A stretch of 64,000 nucleotides of DNA, taken from Bacteroides gallinarum DSM 18171 = JCM 13658 (GTDB lineage: Bacteria > Bacteroidota > Bacteroidia > Bacteroidales > Bacteroidaceae). Shown one piece after another: positions 28,457 to 36,635 of this stretch. The notes under the pieces are model-generated. The model saw nothing but the letters and a program-made list of their open reading frames with translations, was not told where the DNA came from and ran no database searches. Location: assembly GCF_000374365.1 (NCBI RefSeq), contig NZ_KB894115.1, positions 186,001 to 250,000 on the forward strand, written 5' to 3'. A program made the position numbers and the translations under genes. Position 1 is the stretch's first letter. Each line of letters opens with the position of its first letter.

Positions 28457-29317
28457 AGGCGAACTTTCCTTTAATGCGTTTCACAATATCATTCATGTAA
28501 CCCGGAAGCGGGACGGAGAAATAGCGGTGCGCATCGGAAAAGATACGCCCGCCGGTTGCCAGGCTCTCCCGGAAGACCGGATCCACCTTTTCCAGATAGT
28601 CTCCCTTATCCGGCAAAGCCGCCCGGACAGCGGCGAACCCCTCCGCGACCAGAAAGCAGCGGCATCCCCATTCGATCGGCGGTATCAGCTCCGGAGGAAA
28701 CTCGGATTTGCGGAAGGAAATCCCTTCCAATGAAAGATGCCAGGCACGTACCCGTTCATCGCCTTGTGTCATGTAGGTAAGCACGGTATCCATATCCACC
28801 GCCATCCACCATGCGGCCATCGAGGCCGCGAAGAATACCTGGTTGTTCTCTTCCTCCGCATGGACGAGGTTATACCTGCGGCATATCTTTTCGTATGCTT
28901 CCATGTCCTGTTCATCCGCTGTCTCGGGCAGTTCCCCGAGCATGGCATACTCCTCTGCCGCGGCAAAATCCACCAGGTTGTCTATAGCTGCAATCAGGAT
29001 GTCACGCTGCTGCCGTTCCCTCTCTGTTGTAAAGGAGTTGTGATTTTTCAGTATCTCCAATGCCCGGTCCATATCGATTCGCAGACCTGTCAGCGCACGG
29101 TCTATGAGGAAAGAGGCACGCAGGGTGATGATGTCCTCTATAATGTCGAGACGTTCCGCGCTGTTCTCCCAATAGAGGATCAGCCTGCGGAATGCATCGA
29201 AAATGACACGATACTCCTTTTCCGTATCGGATTCCGTGGTTGCAGATGCCCTGACAGCCCTGAACGGAGCGTTGTCCGGGAGCGGAAGACGGGCTTCTAT
29301 TCCGCTCCCCGCAGAAA
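28437..29317 (-). CDS. Minor head protein (SPP1 gp7/Mu gpF-like), likely frameshift-expressed
   Basis: From the ATG at 29072 the ORF has 211 residues and ends with the head morphogenesis pattern GDERVRAWHLSLEGISF followed by PPIEWGCRCF. The frame is open far upstream of that ATG, and the upstream residues look like real protein (KEYRVIFDAFRRLILYWENSAERLDIIEDIITLRASFLIDRAL). Between 29073 and 29345 I find no ATG, GTG or TTG in this frame. The frame is -1 relative to the portal gene, whose end carries A AAT TTT at 29315-29321 in the correct phase. Start given here is the point after the slip; ATG 29072 or a non-standard start are alternatives. Confidence 0.6.
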
Positions 29318-30619
29318 ATTTCCGACCTTCGCCCCCCGGGGGCGTCCGTAACGCCGGAAATACTCCTCGTCCGACATGATGCCCCGGTCGTTGTGGCTGA
29401 GACCGGATGAGCCGCCTTCGGCTCCGAAACCTAATCCCGGGATAACATTGAGCTGCCGGCCCACATTGATACCGAACTCTTTCTCGATCTCATCGGCCGC
29501 CACTTCATATTTGTCCGTGATCAGCGAATAGAGCTTGATGCGGTCCTCGTTGCTCATCTCTATCCGGTTCGAATACCGGAACTCCAATCCTCCGGGGATA
29601 TACCCGATAGCCACCAGGCGGGGGATTATCTCCTCGTTCATGACGTTTTCGATATACCGACGGTAGACTTCGATACGGTCGCGGAAAATGTCCTGGTGTG
29701 CTTTCGTGGAACCCACGTACGACTGCATCCCTCCGGCCATCGACTCGGAGCCGAGCACGAGGTTGGCAACTTCCTTGTTCACAAACTCGATAAGCCCGGT
29801 ATATATCTTTTCCGAGTTGGACATGGTGAATGTCTTGATATCGACCTCGTCCTCAATGCCGGTAACCACCACCTTGTTCTGTGCCGCGTTGGCTATCTCG
29901 TTAGCCAGCCTCTTGCGGTCGGCGTTGCTCTCGCTGACCGTCTTTCCGTGGATAATCGGCTGTCCGTAAGTATGGGAAAAGTTCACATAGTTGGCCACCG
30001 TGAATTTCTTGGCCAGTATCAAAGGGGTCGTGGCGGAAAAAAGTCCCAAGTCGCCGGAGTTTACCAGTACATAACAACGGTAATATGCCGGGTCATGTAA
30101 ATCCCAATGCGGCTCCCACAGTCCCTGCCGCTTCAGTACCGTTTTCTGGTCCGGCAACACATTACGCCGTTCGATGATGTTGACTTCCGCCAGCCTGCCC
30201 GTTCTGGGGTCAGTATGCGGCATGATTTCAAGCAGGGTGTACCCGTAGAGCTTGGATTCCACTATGCCCTTGATTATCTTGTCGAACTGCGAACCCTGTA
30301 TCTTCAGGGAGTTCGCCACGTCCTTGATGTATTTTCCCTTTTCGTTTACACGGGCAAGCATATAGCGGTCGCCGAGAATCTGGCTTTCCAGTGTCTCGAC
30401 AACGGAACGTATATGAGCGTCCTGTTGCAGGCAGGCTTCATACAGGTCAATGAGCCGGGCGCGGTCATCGAGAATATATCCCGAGCCGGTATCCTGACGG
30501 CATGAACGGTAGCGGTTGTTGCGCTCGATTTCGCGGACATACTCCTGAATTGTCTTTTTGGAGGTCTTAAAAATACTCTCCAAGAGTTCCCCGTTAAATG
30601 ATTTGTCCGATGTAGCCAT
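29297..30619 (-). CDS. Portal protein (Mu gp29-like, DUF935)
   Basis: A 440-residue protein with the DUF935 portal pattern: ALIDLYEACLQQDAHIRSVVETLESQILG-type N-terminus, IVESKLYGYTLLEIMP in the middle, then WDLHDPAYYRCYVL, FVNKEVANLVLGSESM and the C-terminal stem. Portals form the DNA channel at the capsid vertex. It is the first virion gene visible and is divergent from the regulatory operon. No terminase gene precedes it, so terminase must lie outside the window. A -1 slippery heptamer sits 6 codons before the stop. Confidence 0.88.
   Translation of the reverse strand: MATSDKSFNGELLESIFKTSKKTIQEYVREIERNNRYRSCRQDTGSGYILDDRARLIDLYEACLQQDAHIRSVVETLESQILGDRYMLARVNEKGKYIKDVANSLKIQGSQFDKIIKGIVESKLYGYTLLEIMPHTDPRTGRLAEVNIIERRNVLPDQKTVLKRQGLWEPHWDLHDPAYYRCYVLVNSGDLGLFSATTPLILAKKFTVANYVNFSHTYGQPIIHGKTVSESNADRKRLANEIANAAQNKVVVTGIEDEVDIKTFTMSNSEKIYTGLIEFVNKEVANLVLGSESMAGGMQSYVGSTKAHQDIFRDRIEVYRRYIENVMNEEIIPRLVAIGYIPGGLEFRYSNRIEMSNEDRIKLYSLITDKYEVAADEIEKEFGINVGRQLNVIPGLGFGAEGGSSGLSHNDRGIMSDEEYFRRYGRPRGAKVGNFLRGAE
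29315..29321 (-). promoter_or_regulatory. Candidate -1 ribosomal frameshift site (A AAT TTT)
   Basis: On the minus strand the portal codons GGA AAT TTT place A AAT TTT in the X XXY YYZ phase required for -1 slippage. The shifted frame continues as the minor head protein without a stop. Confidence 0.5.
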
Positions 30620-30720
30620 AATTTTTTTGTTTCTTGTTCAAAGAGTAGAGACAATCCTCAAGAGAGGTTTTTACGGCTAAAAGAATATATGGAGAACGGG
30701 ACTCTTAATGCTTGATTTAC

Positions 30721-30761
30721 AAACCGAAATATACAACTTAAATATATAGATATTTCGGTTT
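30721..30761. promoter_or_regulatory. Perfect 12-bp inverted repeat, candidate operator
   Basis: AAACCGAAATAT at 30721-30732 and ATATTTCGGTTT at 30750-30761 are exact inverted copies with a 17-base spacer. They lie in the AT-rich divergent region (30620-30907) between the portal and the regulatory operon, so the repeat could be a regulator binding site. A transcript hairpin is the alternative. Confidence 0.55.
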
Positions 30762-30857
30762 TATTTATGTTGTAAATATCTTATTATCAGTGATTAACAA
30801 TTTATTAAAAGTGTAATTTATGTATATATTTATAGTGTATTTCATATTAAAAAGATA

Positions 30858-30865
30858 TATCTTTG
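30858..30865 (+). promoter_or_regulatory. Promoter -7 box of the regulatory operon
   Basis: TATCTTTG matches TAnnTTTG. It is 42 bases ahead of the first gene (30908); no clear -33 TTTG is seen at the standard distance. Confidence 0.55.
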
Positions 30866-30893
30866 CACCACGTTAGATACAAATCCAAGAACA

Positions 30894-30911
30894 ATGAAAA
30901 AGAGAACATGA
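30894..30911 (+). CDS. Possible five-codon leader peptide
   Basis: ATG AAA AAG AGA ACA TGA encodes MKKRT. Its stop overlaps the ATG of the next gene (30908), so it could couple translation of the regulatory operon. It may equally be chance. Confidence 0.2.
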   Translation: MKKRT

Positions 30912-31360
30912 AAGAAGAAAAGATTCCCTGCCGGATAATCCGGTACAGGGAGTTCCCCGATCTGCTTTTCGGAACGTTACGGGAAGACGGACCGGTCTAT
31001 TTCGACGCGACACGCTTCATCCAGGCCAAAGGAGATGCACGCCGGCATAATGTCCGTGATTTCCGTGTCGCTTTCCATCACTGGGCAACGGCGTTGGCAG
31101 ACGCCTACGGAATAGACAGGGAAAAGATGATCATCCGTGACGAGGCGTCGGGACACCTGTTAATTGATGAATGTCTGGCTCTATTATTTGTCGTTTACAT
31201 CGATCCCGCGTTCGGTGTCTACCTTCTGGAGCGCGTGGACGAACTGCTGTCCGGTGGATTTACGGTTTCAGACACTTGGCTGGTACAGGCTGCCGGTCTT
31301 AGATTTACAAAGGAGGAATTAACGCAAATTTTAGAACAACATGAGACGCAGCACATTTAA
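30908..31360 (+). CDS. Phage regulatory-operon protein, unknown
   Basis: A 150-residue protein (start ATG 30908; the frame is open further upstream but only before the promoter). The segment DGPVYFDATRFIQAKGDARRHNVRDFRVAFHHWATAL resembles the N-terminal fold of KilA-N/Bro-like DNA-binding proteins, with a helical C-terminus (FTKEELTQILEQH). As the first gene behind the divergent operator it is a candidate early regulator. The family is not firmly recognised. Confidence 0.6.
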   Translation: MKEEKIPCRIIRYREFPDLLFGTLREDGPVYFDATRFIQAKGDARRHNVRDFRVAFHHWATALADAYGIDREKMIIRDEASGHLLIDECLALLFVVYIDPAFGVYLLERVDELLSGGFTVSDTWLVQAAGLRFTKEELTQILEQHETQHI

Positions 31361-31709
31361 ACGACCCAAGATGGTGCTCATCTTCAACGGGGCACAGGTT
31401 CTTGTAGCGGTCACGCGCTCGCTGCACAGCGCGGCGGAATTGACAAAAGGCAACTTGCAGGCTATCTCATTCTGTTGCACGGGCAAGTATGTATGCAGCG
31501 GCGGACTCTATTTCAGGCATCTGCATCCGGATGTGGAAATCGAGCTGGCCGACCTCGGCACACTGATGCTGAAAGATTATGACGCCCTTTGCGGCGAGAA
31601 ACGCACGTACTATCCGGTGCGCAAGATGGCACATAAGAGAGCCTTGCTTGAAAACAAACGTAAGTCTGATAACCAAAAGAAAGGAGGAAATACCTATGAG
31701 GGAAAATAG
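31341..31709 (+). CDS. Small protein of the regulatory operon, unknown
   Basis: A 122-residue basic protein overlapping the previous gene by 20 bases and the following one by 14. The central part (AVTRSLHSAAELTKGNLQAISFCCTGKYVCSGGLYFRHL) resembles the SPRY-free homing-endonuclease-like NUMOD or AP2-type DNA-binding pattern in which residues TKGN-QAIS contact DNA, but the match is weak. The C-terminus is lysine-rich. Confidence 0.6.
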   Translation: MRRSTFKRPKMVLIFNGAQVLVAVTRSLHSAAELTKGNLQAISFCCTGKYVCSGGLYFRHLHPDVEIELADLGTLMLKDYDALCGEKRTYYPVRKMAHKRALLENKRKSDNQKKGGNTYEGK

Positions 31710-32829
31710 GAATGTTCCGTTCCGGGACTGGAACATAAGGGTTTCCCGGAACCATAACGGCCAGCTCCATATCTGCGCCGTGGATATATGCGATATACTC
31801 AAGCGGGACGAACTGCTTGAAAACGGCGCCATCGCCCGTGTTTGCCCGACGGCATTGAAAATCAGTTTCCGGAAAAACGGCAGGGAACAGTGGGGTTTCC
31901 GTCCCATCGATATGCGCCGGCTTTTACAACTGGTACGCAAGGAGACTATTATACCCCGTGACCTGCTTGATGAATTGGAAGTGTGGGGCAACAAGCTTCT
32001 GGAACTGGAAGCCGGGGAGCTGCACGCCGTCCCGCAGGACGACATCGTCATGCACTTCGAGGAAGGGTTCCCCGTCACGTTCCGGCGTGTCGGCGACAAG
32101 CTGATGGTCAACGCCACGCAGATCACGATGCACTTCGGGAAAATCCCGTCTGAATGGCTACGCATCGCTTCCACGGATATGCTCCGCAGGGAAATGGCCG
32201 GCAACGGACATACCGGGAAATACGAGTCGCAAGTCTTCACCACACGGGGGCGGGGGCACGGTGCGACCTGGTTGGAATCACCGCTTGTCATACCGTTGGC
32301 CAGATGGATCGCCCCTGACCTGTCTTTGGCGGAATGGTTGGGCGAGGCTATCGGCAAACTCTCCGTGAAACGAGGGAAGACAATCGTACGCGAACGCCCC
32401 AGGGTGGCGGCACCCGGTCTGCCCTGTATGGATTGTCCCATGCCGCAGGATATGGAATCGGCGACGAGACTGATTCTGGAACTGCGGAAGGTGGTGAGTG
32501 AATCCCTGCCGAAAATCGTATTCTACGAGGAGTTTATCGAGAACAGGGACTGGTTCAAGAGCACGCGCATCGCTGACGAACTCGGCATATCGCCGCGACA
32601 GTTGCACCAGTTCCTTGCCGAAGAGGGCATCTGCAAGTACGAGAAGCGGCAATGGGTGGTCTTTCCTTCCTGCCGGGCCTGGCAATGCGATGTGCCTTAC
32701 ACGTGGGAGAACAGCCGGGGCAAGGTATATACTTTCGGATCCACCAAACGATGGACACAGGCCGGACGGGAGTGTATCATAGAACTGTGGCGCAAGAGGA
32801 ACCCTGAATACTGCCCACCGGGTGCATAG
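31696..32829 (+). CDS. KilA-N/antirepressor-domain regulator
   Basis: A 377-residue protein; the ATG at 31696 is preceded by AAAGGAGGAAATACCT, a strong Shine-Dalgarno unusual for this host group, so I prefer it to upstream starts. Residues 1-105 are Bro-N-like (LHICAVDICDILKRDELLENGAIARVCPT). Residues about 125-235 are a KilA-N domain (LMVNATQITMHFGK, then WLESPLVIPLARWIAPDLSLAEWL). The C-terminal 110 residues are a phage antirepressor domain (FKSTRIADELGISPRQLHQFLAEEGICKYEKRQW). Such proteins control the lysis-lysogeny decision or early gene expression. Confidence 0.85.
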   Translation: MRENRNVPFRDWNIRVSRNHNGQLHICAVDICDILKRDELLENGAIARVCPTALKISFRKNGREQWGFRPIDMRRLLQLVRKETIIPRDLLDELEVWGNKLLELEAGELHAVPQDDIVMHFEEGFPVTFRRVGDKLMVNATQITMHFGKIPSEWLRIASTDMLRREMAGNGHTGKYESQVFTTRGRGHGATWLESPLVIPLARWIAPDLSLAEWLGEAIGKLSVKRGKTIVRERPRVAAPGLPCMDCPMPQDMESATRLILELRKVVSESLPKIVFYEEFIENRDWFKSTRIADELGISPRQLHQFLAEEGICKYEKRQWVVFPSCRAWQCDVPYTWENSRGKVYTFGSTKRWTQAGRECIIELWRKRNPEYCPPGA

Positions 32830-32831
32830 CG

Positions 32832-33269
32832 ATGGAAACGGCATTACAGCGGATCATCCGCAAGACAGGAAGACGGCCGGTAGAGTGCCGTTGCCGTCTG
32901 TGCAGGCAGCAATGCCGGATACCGTGCCTCGGTACGCCGGAAGACATCCTCCGGTTGCTGAAAGCCGGATACAGGGAGCGTCTTGCACCCACTCGGTGGG
33001 CGGTAGGCCTGCTGTTAGGAAAAATCCCGTATATCGTGCCGATGGTACAGGCGAAACAGGAAGCAGGCGGGTGCACATTCTTTCAGGACGGACTGTGTGA
33101 ACTGCATGCGGCAGGGCTCAAGCCCACTGAAGGCAGGTTGTCGCACCATACCATCACCATGGAGAACCTGAAGTTCGGAATGTCGCTCTCGTGGAACGTG
33201 GCCAAAGAATGGCTGGACGAGCGGAACTTCGACACGATACGGGAGATTGTCCGGATAATGGGAAAATAG
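32832..33269 (+). CDS. Cysteine-cluster (YkgJ-like) metal-binding protein
   Basis: A 145-residue protein, starting 2 bases after the antirepressor stop. The cysteine pattern CRCRLCRQQCRIPCLGTPEDI (residues about 20-36) and a later CTFFQDGLCELHAAGLKPTEGR match the zinc- or iron-chelating cysteine cluster family. Function in phages is unknown. It is probably co-transcribed with the regulator. Confidence 0.75.
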   Translation: METALQRIIRKTGRRPVECRCRLCRQQCRIPCLGTPEDILRLLKAGYRERLAPTRWAVGLLLGKIPYIVPMVQAKQEAGGCTFFQDGLCELHAAGLKPTEGRLSHHTITMENLKFGMSLSWNVAKEWLDERNFDTIREIVRIMGK

Positions 33270-33425
33270 ATGAGGGACGGTTTCATGAATGAAGTGTCAG
33301 TATAACCGGTTGATTCCTCCTTTGCCGATTTCATGGAACCGCCTCTTATTAATTCATACCATTTGCAAACAGTTCGTATTAGTCGCGGCTATCCTTTATC
33401 AGGAAAACATTTAAACGCGAATGAT

Positions 33426-33665
33426 ATGAAACTGAAAAGCAGAATGACCGTCGGGGAGATGTCGGAACACCTGACGGAACATACCGGCAAGTTCGCCAAC
33501 CGCGTATCCGTGGGGCGTTACGCCAAAAAACTGGGATACGCCGTGTATAAACCGATGATAAACGGCAGGATATGCCAGTTCTATGTCAATCCGTCGATTA
33601 AGGATGACGGGGAAGCGGAAACATTACGGACGAACGAACGCGAAAACGGACATGAAAGGGAATGA
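33426..33665 (+). CDS. Small putative DNA-binding protein
   Basis: A 79-residue protein (ATG 33426; the longer frame from 33333 has a poor context). VGEMSEHLTEHTGKFANRVSVGRYAKKLGYAVYKPMINGR has the layout of a helix-turn-helix followed by a short wing. It overlaps the next gene by 14 bases. Confidence 0.6.
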   Translation: MKLKSRMTVGEMSEHLTEHTGKFANRVSVGRYAKKLGYAVYKPMINGRICQFYVNPSIKDDGEAETLRTNERENGHERE

Positions 33666-34095
33666 CGACAAAAGGCAACACGTGATACCGTTTATGAAAT
33701 GCTTCACCGGGCTGGTCGGCGCGTTCACCCCGGAAGAGGTCATCTTCATGCTGTACATGGCAGACCGTACACGCCTGCGTGAAAAAGGTTACGACACCTT
33801 GCGCAGCAAGCGGTACTACATGGAGAACATGGAGATGGGTTCGCGGATTTTCGACAAGTGCGTGGAAAAGACAACGCGTATGGGATTGCTTGAACGGGTG
33901 CCGGTCAGCGGGATGTACGATTACCTGTGGCACATGGATTCCTACAACCGGCTTGTAGGGATATTGGCGGAACTTGGAAATCCTTTTTCTACCAGGGCAT
34001 TCTGTCATCGGATGTTCGATGTGGAAAAAAGGACCGTGGCATCCGTCTCTGACGAAGAGGTCAGCCAATGGAAAGAGAGACACCGAAAAGTTTGA
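33652..34095 (+). CDS. Unknown protein closing the regulatory operon
   Basis: A 147-residue protein (MKGNDDKRQHVIPF). It is helical with a replication-initiator-like winged-helix pattern (FTPEEVIFMLYMADRTRLREKGYDTLRSKRYYMENMEMGSRIFDKCVEKTTRMGLLERVPVSGMYDYLW). No firm family. A hairpin terminator follows at 34127-34161. Confidence 0.65.
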   Translation: MKGNDDKRQHVIPFMKCFTGLVGAFTPEEVIFMLYMADRTRLREKGYDTLRSKRYYMENMEMGSRIFDKCVEKTTRMGLLERVPVSGMYDYLWHMDSYNRLVGILAELGNPFSTRAFCHRMFDVEKRTVASVSDEEVSQWKERHRKV

Positions 34096-34126
34096 GCGTA
34101 TCTGTCCACGGAACGTAAATGAATAA

Positions 34127-34161
34127 AAACAGACGGCATCGTTGTGATTTGCCGTCTGTTT
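34127..34161. terminator. Bidirectional terminator
   Basis: AAACAGACGGCA (34127-34138) pairs with TGCCGTCTGTTT (34150-34161) and is followed by T-rich sequence, with A-rich sequence on the left. It separates converging operons. Confidence 0.8.
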
Positions 34162-34246
34162 TTGTGTTTTTGCGACATAAAATCCGATAAAACCGGAAGG
34201 AGGTGGTAGCCGGGTACAATATTATCCGGGCAAACGACAGAATATG

Positions 34247-34879
34247 CTAAATATACTTATTCAGTTCTTCCACAAGAAGATGCACCGTTGTCGAAGATTC
34301 CGCCTGTGCCGGCGGTATTCCCTCCATTCGGCGCAATACGGCTTTTGCGTTCGTGATGGCCTGAGCCTGTTTACCGCCCAGCTCCCTGAAAACACGACCG
34401 CCTGTACCGGCTTCCTTGTTGTAGGAGAAGCCCAACAAGCCGGATAGCTTTGTTTCATATTGATTTCTGTGCATCGGGCCTTGTACCAGGTTATAGTGCA
34501 GCAAGAACCAATACTCGAAAGCCTGGTTGCTGTATGCCACCCTCATGCCACCGGCTTCCGCCATACCGATAGCCCGGTTGAAATCCCGATCGGGAAAGTC
34601 ATCCTTGTCAAATACCACCCAGCACTGGTCATACTCGCGTCCTTTCTTCCGCTCTTCTTCTTTCATCCGTAAAGCCTTTTGGACAAGACCTACCGTATTG
34701 AGTCCCTGGCCTACCGCTTTAATATTGGCGGAAGTCAGGCGAAATGCATTGAAATAATCCGGTTCCGTATTTACCCCCTCGCAGATGATCAGGAAGGATT
34801 GTTTGACCTCACGGACAAAACTGATACGCCTGAGTGTCCGTGCCGCGCGTGGATCACGCTTGTTCGTCCGTGCTGCCAT
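34247..34879 (-). CDS. RloB/AbiLii-like TOPRIM protein
   Basis: A 210-residue protein with RloB features: FLIICEGVNTEPDYFNAFR (conserved Glu) and CWVVFDKDDFPDRDFNRAI (acidic metal-binding cluster), then YSNQAFEYWFLLHY and a C-terminal YNKEAGTGGRVF. The acidic pattern is TOPRIM-like, as in OLD-family nucleases. It overlaps the upstream ATPase by 26 bases. The pair matches AbiL/RloAB-type abortive infection systems. Nuclease activity is inferred. Confidence 0.8.
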   Translation of the reverse strand: MAARTNKRDPRAARTLRRISFVREVKQSFLIICEGVNTEPDYFNAFRLTSANIKAVGQGLNTVGLVQKALRMKEEERKKGREYDQCWVVFDKDDFPDRDFNRAIGMAEAGGMRVAYSNQAFEYWFLLHYNLVQGPMHRNQYETKLSGLLGFSYNKEAGTGGRVFRELGGKQAQAITNAKAVLRRMEGIPPAQAESSTTVHLLVEELNKYI

Positions 34880-36101
34880 ATTCTTCCTCCCTCAGGTCAA
34901 ATAACCGTTCAAACTGGCCGATGACAGGGATACCGCCATATTTCCCCATCAGGTACTCCTTTTCGAAAGGTGCACTGTTGCGAACCTTGTATTCCGCCAA
35001 CGAATAGAGTTCCGAGGCTCCAAACGAATCTTTCTGTGTAAACCAGATCTGATCCCTGCGGAACAGGCTTGCATTAAGCAGGTTGGTGTCATGTGTCGTG
35101 AAAATCAACTGTGCATTCCTGGGATTTGTCACTCTGGAATTGAACAGCCCGATGATGCGACTTGTCAACAGAGGGTGCATTTTCGAGTCGAACTCGTCGA
35201 CAACCAGCCTTTTGCCATGATCCAACGCGTCGATTATAGGATAAGCCAGCGAGAAGTATTTGATCGTACCCTCCGATTCGTTTACGCGGAACGGGAAAGT
35301 GACCGTCTTCGTGGCGTTGCCCTCCTCGTCATATTGCTGGTGTGAACTGATGACTGTATTGTCAACCTTGCGTATGTCGTCGATTCCGAAGTCTGCAAAC
35401 CGGGCAAACTCCACAATACGCCTTTTCATGGACGGATCATCGATCTGGGCTATCGCCATTTCCCAAATCCGCTCGTCGCTGCTGCCAAGAACAATCGTGG
35501 TGTTGGCCAACCATCCCATGATTTCCACCGAGACGCTTTCGTTGAACTGTGCTGCCACGGAAAGAAGTAGCGCATTGTCGCGCACCATTTTTTTGGCGAC
35601 AACCTCTTTGCCGACCGAAAATTTGGGATGCAGTTCATACTCATCGCCGTCACGCAGGAACAGTTCCACCTCCTTTGCCTTGCGCTTGTTGCCCTTTTGA
35701 TAAAGCCACTCCCGGTGTACACGTTTTTCATCGACTTCGAACCCATAGCGGTATTGGACCGTTTCGTCGGCAAAGACCGCCTCAAAATAACTGGGCTCCT
35801 GTTCCGTCCTCCGGTTGAGACGGAAACTTTCCACCCGTATGCTTTCGCCGGACTGCACGCCTTTGGAGGAATTGATGACAAACCATTTGAAGAAATCGAG
35901 TGCTTTGACCAGATTCGATTTCCCGCTGGCATTGGCCCCGTAGATGACCGCACTCTTCAGCAAAGAGAGGTTCGTACCTTCAAGCTCAAAAACAATCTCA
36001 TCGGACCGGGTCTGTTTTTCTTTCAGCGCGGAAGCAGCCAAAGACAAGGTCGCCGGCTCCTTGAACGAAAGGAAATTTTCGACTGTGAACTGAATAATCA
36101 T
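34854..36101 (-). CDS. AAA ATPase of an AbiL/RloA-like defence pair
   Basis: A 415-residue protein. Walker A is YGANASGKSNLVKAL (about residues 54-68). Near residue 305 is KRLVVDEFDSKMHPLL, a Walker B-type motif, and LIFTTHDTNLL follows as the sensor histidine region. This is the ABC/OLD-like ATPase family that pairs with RloB. The N-terminus (MIIQFTVENFLSFKEPATLSL) is the standard start of the family. It is transcribed first, with a TATATTTG promoter box upstream at 36132-36139. Confidence 0.85.
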   Translation of the reverse strand: MIIQFTVENFLSFKEPATLSLAASALKEKQTRSDEIVFELEGTNLSLLKSAVIYGANASGKSNLVKALDFFKWFVINSSKGVQSGESIRVESFRLNRRTEQEPSYFEAVFADETVQYRYGFEVDEKRVHREWLYQKGNKRKAKEVELFLRDGDEYELHPKFSVGKEVVAKKMVRDNALLLSVAAQFNESVSVEIMGWLANTTIVLGSSDERIWEMAIAQIDDPSMKRRIVEFARFADFGIDDIRKVDNTVISSHQQYDEEGNATKTVTFPFRVNESEGTIKYFSLAYPIIDALDHGKRLVVDEFDSKMHPLLTSRIIGLFNSRVTNPRNAQLIFTTHDTNLLNASLFRRDQIWFTQKDSFGASELYSLAEYKVRNSAPFEKEYLMGKYGGIPVIGQFERLFDLREEEYGSTDEQA

Positions 36102-36635
36102 ATTATATCGCAGTTATATGTAAATTTTATGCAAATATAGGGGATATTTTTCATATATAGATGTTTTATCGGATCTCTTTTTGCGGTTATTTTCCTGCAC
36201 GTGAAAATCAGACCGTTTTCGTTCTTGCAATGCTGCCCTGCAAAAGGCGACTGCAATTTTCCGAAGCGGCAACATCGGCTTGCGATTCATGCTCCCGATA
36301 GTGGAATTTGGGTGGAAAGACGCGAAATTCGCCACATCTTTCCCCTCAATGTGGTACAAATGTACCGTGTATCTGACAGGAGGGGTGTTACAAATGTAGC
36401 AACAATACTATAAGTAGTATTATACAAGAAGAAAGAAGAAAGATGTACTTTTTTCTTTGACGCAAAGAAAAAAGATACCAAAAAAGAAACAAATCATGAC
36501 AGACGGCACGCCGTCTGTTTTTTTGTTTTTTTGAATCGGAAAGTGTTGAAAACGGATAAGATGAGGATTAAAGGACCACTTCCTCCCCAGATACAAGAGA
36601 GAGAAACAGAACGAATACCTTATACCGTCACCCTC
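36102..36635. other. Intergenic region with paired palindromes
   Basis: No convincing gene. It holds the ATPase promoter (TATATTTG on the minus strand, 36132-36139), two related palindromic sites (GGTACAAATGTACC at 36353-36366 and GTTACAAATGTAGC at 36387-36400, 34 bases apart), and a terminator at 36499-36518. Confidence 0.6.
36499..36518. terminator. Strong hairpin terminator
   Basis: ACAGACGGC (36499-36507) pairs with GCCGTCTGT (36510-36518), followed by a long T run on the plus strand and an A-rich 5' flank. Confidence 0.8.
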
